From Clostridiaceae bacterium (GTDB lineage Bacteria > Bacillota > Clostridia > Lachnospirales > Lachnospiraceae): 57,313 nt of DNA. Below the pieces are notes generated by a model. The model saw only the letters and a list, made by a program, of their open reading frames with translations. It was not told the DNA's origin and did no database searches. The stretch is taken from NCBI GenBank assembly GCA_910574345.1, contig CAJSZV010000029.1, forward strand, positions 1 to 57,313, given 5' to 3'. The translations under genes were made by a program, and so were the position numbers. Shown here one piece after another: positions 55,093-57,313 of this stretch (position 1 is its first letter; each line of letters opens with the position of its first letter).

Positions 55093-55096
55093 ATGT

Positions 55097-55126
55097 CCGG
55101 GCATACTGTCCTTCCAGTATGCCCGG
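55097..55126. repeat. Perfect 12-bp hairpin before the RepA-like gene
   Basis: CCGGGCATACTG (55097-55108) / CAGTATGCCCGG (55115-55126), 6-nt loop, no T-run. Possible operator or replication site next to the helicase-like gene. Confidence 0.6.
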
Positions 55127-55214
55127 TCTACATACCGCAGGAAGGGAGGCATCCAAGAGCAGAACAGTGCATTGGCGGTATGCCATCTCACAGGAAAGGA
55201 AGTGAACACCCAAA

Positions 55215-56279
55215 ATGAACGAGTATCAAAATCCCCCTTCGGAACAGCAGCCGGTCATCAGAAAGCCGAGCCTCCAAACGGTCTCCATGACGGAACTCTA
55301 TGACATGGCCTTCCCGCCCAGAAGCCCGGTTATTGAAGGACTGCTTTACAGCGGGACCTATCTTTTTGCCGGTTCCCCGAAGATTGGCAAGTCCTTCTTC
55401 ATGTCCCAACTGGGCTACCATGTCGCCACCGGCACTTCCCTCTGGGACTACCCTGTCAGGCAAGGCTCTGTCCTCTATCTGGCGTTGGAGGACGATTACG
55501 GCAGACTGCAAGGGCGGCTCAACCAGATGTTTGGCGTGGAGGCCGTGGACGGTCTGCACTTTGCGACAAAGGCGAGAACGCTGGCTGACGGGCTGAACGG
55601 GCAGTTGGAGGAATTTCTCCAATGCCACCCAGACACAAGGCTTATCATCGTGGACACTCTGCAAAAGGTTCGGGAGGCTGGCAACGAGAATTACAGCTAT
55701 TCGATGGATTACCAGAACATCACCGCCCTAAAGCAGTTCAGCGACAGAAACAATGTCGCCATTCTGGTGGTACACCACACAAGGAAGATGGAGGCCAGCG
55801 ACAGCTTCGATATGATTTCCGGCACAAACGGTCTGCTGGGGGCGGCGGACGGAGCGTTCATCCTGCAAAAGAAAAAGCGCACCGACCCGACCGCTACTAT
55901 GCAGATTGTCGGGCGGGACCAGCAGGACCAAGAACTCACCTTGGCGTTCCATCAGGAGCGATGTGTCTGGGAACTGACGAGGGCGGAGAAGCCCATCATC
56001 AAGAAAACCGTGGAGCCGTTCATTCAGAAAATCGCCGGGTTCATGTCCGGGCGCAGCGAGTGGACGGGGACCGCCAGCGAACTCATTGATCTTGTGCCGG
56101 ACATCGGCATGAAGGCCAACACGCTAACGAGGAAGCTGAATGTCAATGTGTCGAGCCTGTTCAACGATTTCGGCATCGTCTATATCGGCAACCAGCGAAC
56201 CAGCGACCGCAAGACTTTCACTCTGCTCCGAAAACAGGAGCCGGAGGCCAGTGACGGTATGACGATGAATGACGATTAA
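55215..56279 (+). CDS. RepA-like hexameric AAA/RecA-fold ATPase
   Basis: 354 aa. Walker A FAGSPKIGKSFF (about residue 52), LALEDDYGRLQGRL (about 88), Walker B LIIVDTLQKV (about 142), sensor LVVHHTRK, as in AAA_25/RepA helicases of plasmids such as RSF1010. The C-terminal part resembles a winged helix. In IMEs such proteins are thought to support replication of the excised circle. RBS GGAAAGGAAG precedes the ATG. It is not part of the mobilization module. Confidence 0.87.
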   Translation: MNEYQNPPSEQQPVIRKPSLQTVSMTELYDMAFPPRSPVIEGLLYSGTYLFAGSPKIGKSFFMSQLGYHVATGTSLWDYPVRQGSVLYLALEDDYGRLQGRLNQMFGVEAVDGLHFATKARTLADGLNGQLEEFLQCHPDTRLIIVDTLQKVREAGNENYSYSMDYQNITALKQFSDRNNVAILVVHHTRKMEASDSFDMISGTNGLLGAADGAFILQKKKRTDPTATMQIVGRDQQDQELTLAFHQERCVWELTRAEKPIIKKTVEPFIQKIAGFMSGRSEWTGTASELIDLVPDIGMKANTLTRKLNVNVSSLFNDFGIVYIGNQRTSDRKTFTLLRKQEPEASDGMTMNDD

Positions 56280-56394
56280 ATCAGGTATGCCCTACCCTAT
56301 AAAATACCGTCATTTATCGTCACTATCGTCATTGAGGATTACACACAGGGAGGCATCCGGCGGGGTGTCTCCCGTTTTTTATGGAGGTATGCAG

Positions 56395-56574
56395 ATGAGC
56401 AACGACACGACCAAGACCACGCAGACCAACAACAAGCAGGACGGCAGCTTCTCCATGCAGATGGACAACACCACCTATGTCATCGGTCTCCATTTCAGCA
56501 AGACAAGCAAGGAAACGCTGGAGGACAAGGTGAAGCGGCTTATCCAACGCGATGTGAAGGACGGCAATTTCTAA
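56395..56574 (+). CDS. tnpW: TnpW-family small protein (IME-B)
   Basis: 59 aa. QDGSFSMQMDNTTYVIGLHFSKTSKETLEDKVKRLI is the TnpW pattern, equivalent to the IME-A protein at 42332, but placed at the far end of the element instead of behind the recombinase. ATG 56395 follows GGAGG. Function unknown. Confidence 0.78.
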   Translation: MSNDTTKTTQTNNKQDGSFSMQMDNTTYVIGLHFSKTSKETLEDKVKRLIQRDVKDGNF

Positions 56575-56624
56575 GCCAGAAAATTTTTGCGGGTGTTCCC
56601 TTTTTCTATCTTGACAAAACTCAT

Positions 56625-57224
56625 CCGAAAGGCACTGTCTTAATCGAGTGCGGAAAGATGCTCAAAAAGGGCGGCTATAAGATAAAAGTCCTCAATACCA
56701 TAAACTTTGCAAAGTCCATGCACTACAATCCTTTCGCCTATTTACGGAGCGAAAAGGACATTCTGAAACTCGTAAACACGATTATTGTCAACACCAAAGG
56801 GGAGGGGCAGCAATCCGGAGAGGATTTTTGGGTGAAAGCTGAGAAGCTGTATTACACAGCCCTGATCGCCTATATCTGGTACGAAGCCCCGGAGGAAGAA
56901 CAGAATTTCGCAATGCTGATTGATATGATTGACGCAAGCGAAGCAAGGGAAGATGACGAGAATTTTAAGAACGCTGTTGACCTGCTGTTTGAGGAACTGG
57001 AGGAAAAAGACCCGAATCATTTCGCTGTCCGCCAATATAAAAAATATAAACTTGCGGCGGGCAAGACAGCTAAATCTATCCTGATTAGCTGCGGTGCAAG
57101 ATTAGCGCCATTTGACATAAAGGAGCTGCGTGACCTTATGGAGTATGACGATCTGGAACTTGACACGCTTGGGGAACAGAAAACAGCATTGTTCGTCATT
57201 ATTTCAGATACGGACGCCACCTTT
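56625..57224 (+). pseudogene. virD4: virD4 coupling protein, fragment 3 of 3 (to the intron)
   Basis: Frame resumes PKGTVLIECGKMLKKGGYKIKVLNTINFAKSMHYNPFAYL and continues with the ATPase body (EDFWVKAEKLYYTALIAYIW, NHFAVRQYKKYKLAAGKTAKSILISCGARLAPF, ALFVIISDTDATF). It ends exactly at 57224, where a group II intron begins; in relatives the protein continues with NFIV. The rest of virD4 must lie beyond the window. Confidence 0.92.
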
Positions 57225-57313
57225 GTGCGCCCAGATAGGGCATTTTGCATTGCAGATTATTGGTACTGTTCCGTATGATAACGCGGGAGGTCGCCTGCCT
57301 GACCGAAAGGCGA
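57225..57313 (+). mobile_element. Group II intron, 5' end (runs off the window)
   Basis: GTGCGCCCAGATAGGG at 57225 is the classic 5' end of Ll.LtrB-like (IIA) group II introns (GUGYG). Downstream GGTACTG...GATAACGC...CCTGACCGAAAGGCGA follows the same order as domain I of those introns (GGTACT, GATAAC, CCTAACCGAAAAGCGA). The exon ends ACGCCACCTTT, the probable IBS. The intron-encoded reverse transcriptase would lie beyond the window. Confidence 0.88.

Larger units (their letters stand above)
45829..56629 (+). mobile_element. IME-B: 10.8-kb serine-recombinase mobilizable element in virD4
   Basis: Flanked by CCGAA at both junctions (45824-45828 and 56625-56629). Inverted arm sequences: AAAGGAAACACCCG (45853-45866) and, as complement with one difference, 56590-56603. 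Content: large recombinase, TnpV, hypothetical, Dcm-restriction-Vsr cassette, DUF3847, oriT-like site, MobA/L relaxase, RepA-like ATPase, TnpW. No secretion or coupling genes, so mobilizable rather than self-transmissible. Confidence 0.9.
34686..57313. mobile_element. Integrative conjugative element of Tn1549/CTn type, left part
   Basis: From just after ppdK to beyond the window. Genes DUF6075, DUF3970-like, parA, parB, repA/DUF6017, pcfB and virD4 in this order are typical of large Firmicute ICEs. The exact left end is not visible; it lies between the ppdK stop and 34,941. A 38-codon ORF at 34697-34813 (MYFTEYLITRADVNDF...) may be a relic at the junction. Integrase, ICE relaxase and type IV secretion genes are not in the window. 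Two further mobilizable elements and an intron sit inside virD4. Confidence 0.88.

Noticed and set aside
40409..56279. IME-A and IME-B as one composite element
   Set aside because: A stretch of intact virD4 frame (45602-45828) separates them, and each has its own core, arms, recombinase and relaxase.

Overview
The window looks like the chromosome of a low-to-mid GC, Gram-positive anaerobe of the Lachnospiraceae (Clostridium clostridioforme / Enterocloster-like). This rests on gene content and order (ireB-ruvX-DUF1292, era-recO-glyS, prmA-rsmE-nifS-thiI-mtaB), strong AGGAGG ribosome binding sites, single-chain GlyRS, pyruvate phosphate dikinase, and an integrative conjugative element (ICE) of the Tn1549/CTn type. 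Genus placement is inference.

Core chromosome, about 1-34,700. It opens with a sugar-binding lipoprotein and a UlaG-like hydrolase. Next come early tetrapyrrole genes: hemA and a three-enzyme HemC-SUMT-HemD fusion. A translation/tRNA-modification block follows (prmA, rsmE, nifS-type desulfurase, thiI, mtaB), with a divergent HPr-like gene. Then come ireB-ruvX-DUF1292, fur, RNase J, a short MltG-like protein, the mo5U34 pair trmR-trhP, ydcF, an M16C metallopeptidase, era, recO, a lipoprotein and glyS. The last core genes are an AraC regulator divergent from an extracellular flavin reductase lipoprotein, a GH1 6-phospho-glycosidase and ppdK. Several structured intergenic elements are present, including a 139-nt multi-tiered palindrome and a dispersed repeat with one compensatory base pair.

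Integrative conjugative element, from about 34.7 kb to beyond the window. Order: DUF6075, DUF3970-like, parA, parB, repA (RepA_N + DUF6017), a non-coding segment with strong hairpins, a hypothetical gene, pcfB and virD4 (coupling protein). The repA gene contains 6.8 tandem copies of a 23-bp repeat, a candidate origin. No ICE integrase or ICE relaxase lies inside the window.

The most striking feature is virD4 itself. One coupling-protein gene is interrupted three times in succession. A 5.25-kb serine-recombinase mobilizable element (here IME-A) splits the GSAR/WGN motif at a TG core and turns a Trp codon into a TGA stop. A 10.8-kb serine-recombinase element (IME-B) splits the DPKG motif. The 5' end of a group II intron begins exactly after the SDTDATF codons and runs off the window. 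Removing the two IMEs on paper restores one continuous 395-codon reading frame up to the intron.

Both IMEs share one plan: large serine recombinase, TnpW/TnpV-type small protein, DUF3847 protein, an IncQ-like oriT (hairpin followed by a GCGCCCT nick-region match on the bottom strand), and a MobA/MobL relaxase. IME-A carries an AT-rich SnoaL-like gene. IME-B carries an AT-rich cassette of cytosine-C5 methyltransferase, putative restriction endonuclease and Vsr mismatch endonuclease, plus a RepA-like hexameric ATPase. The inferred picture is an ICE whose conjugation is switched off by passengers sitting in its own coupling-protein gene, and possibly restorable by excision and splicing.
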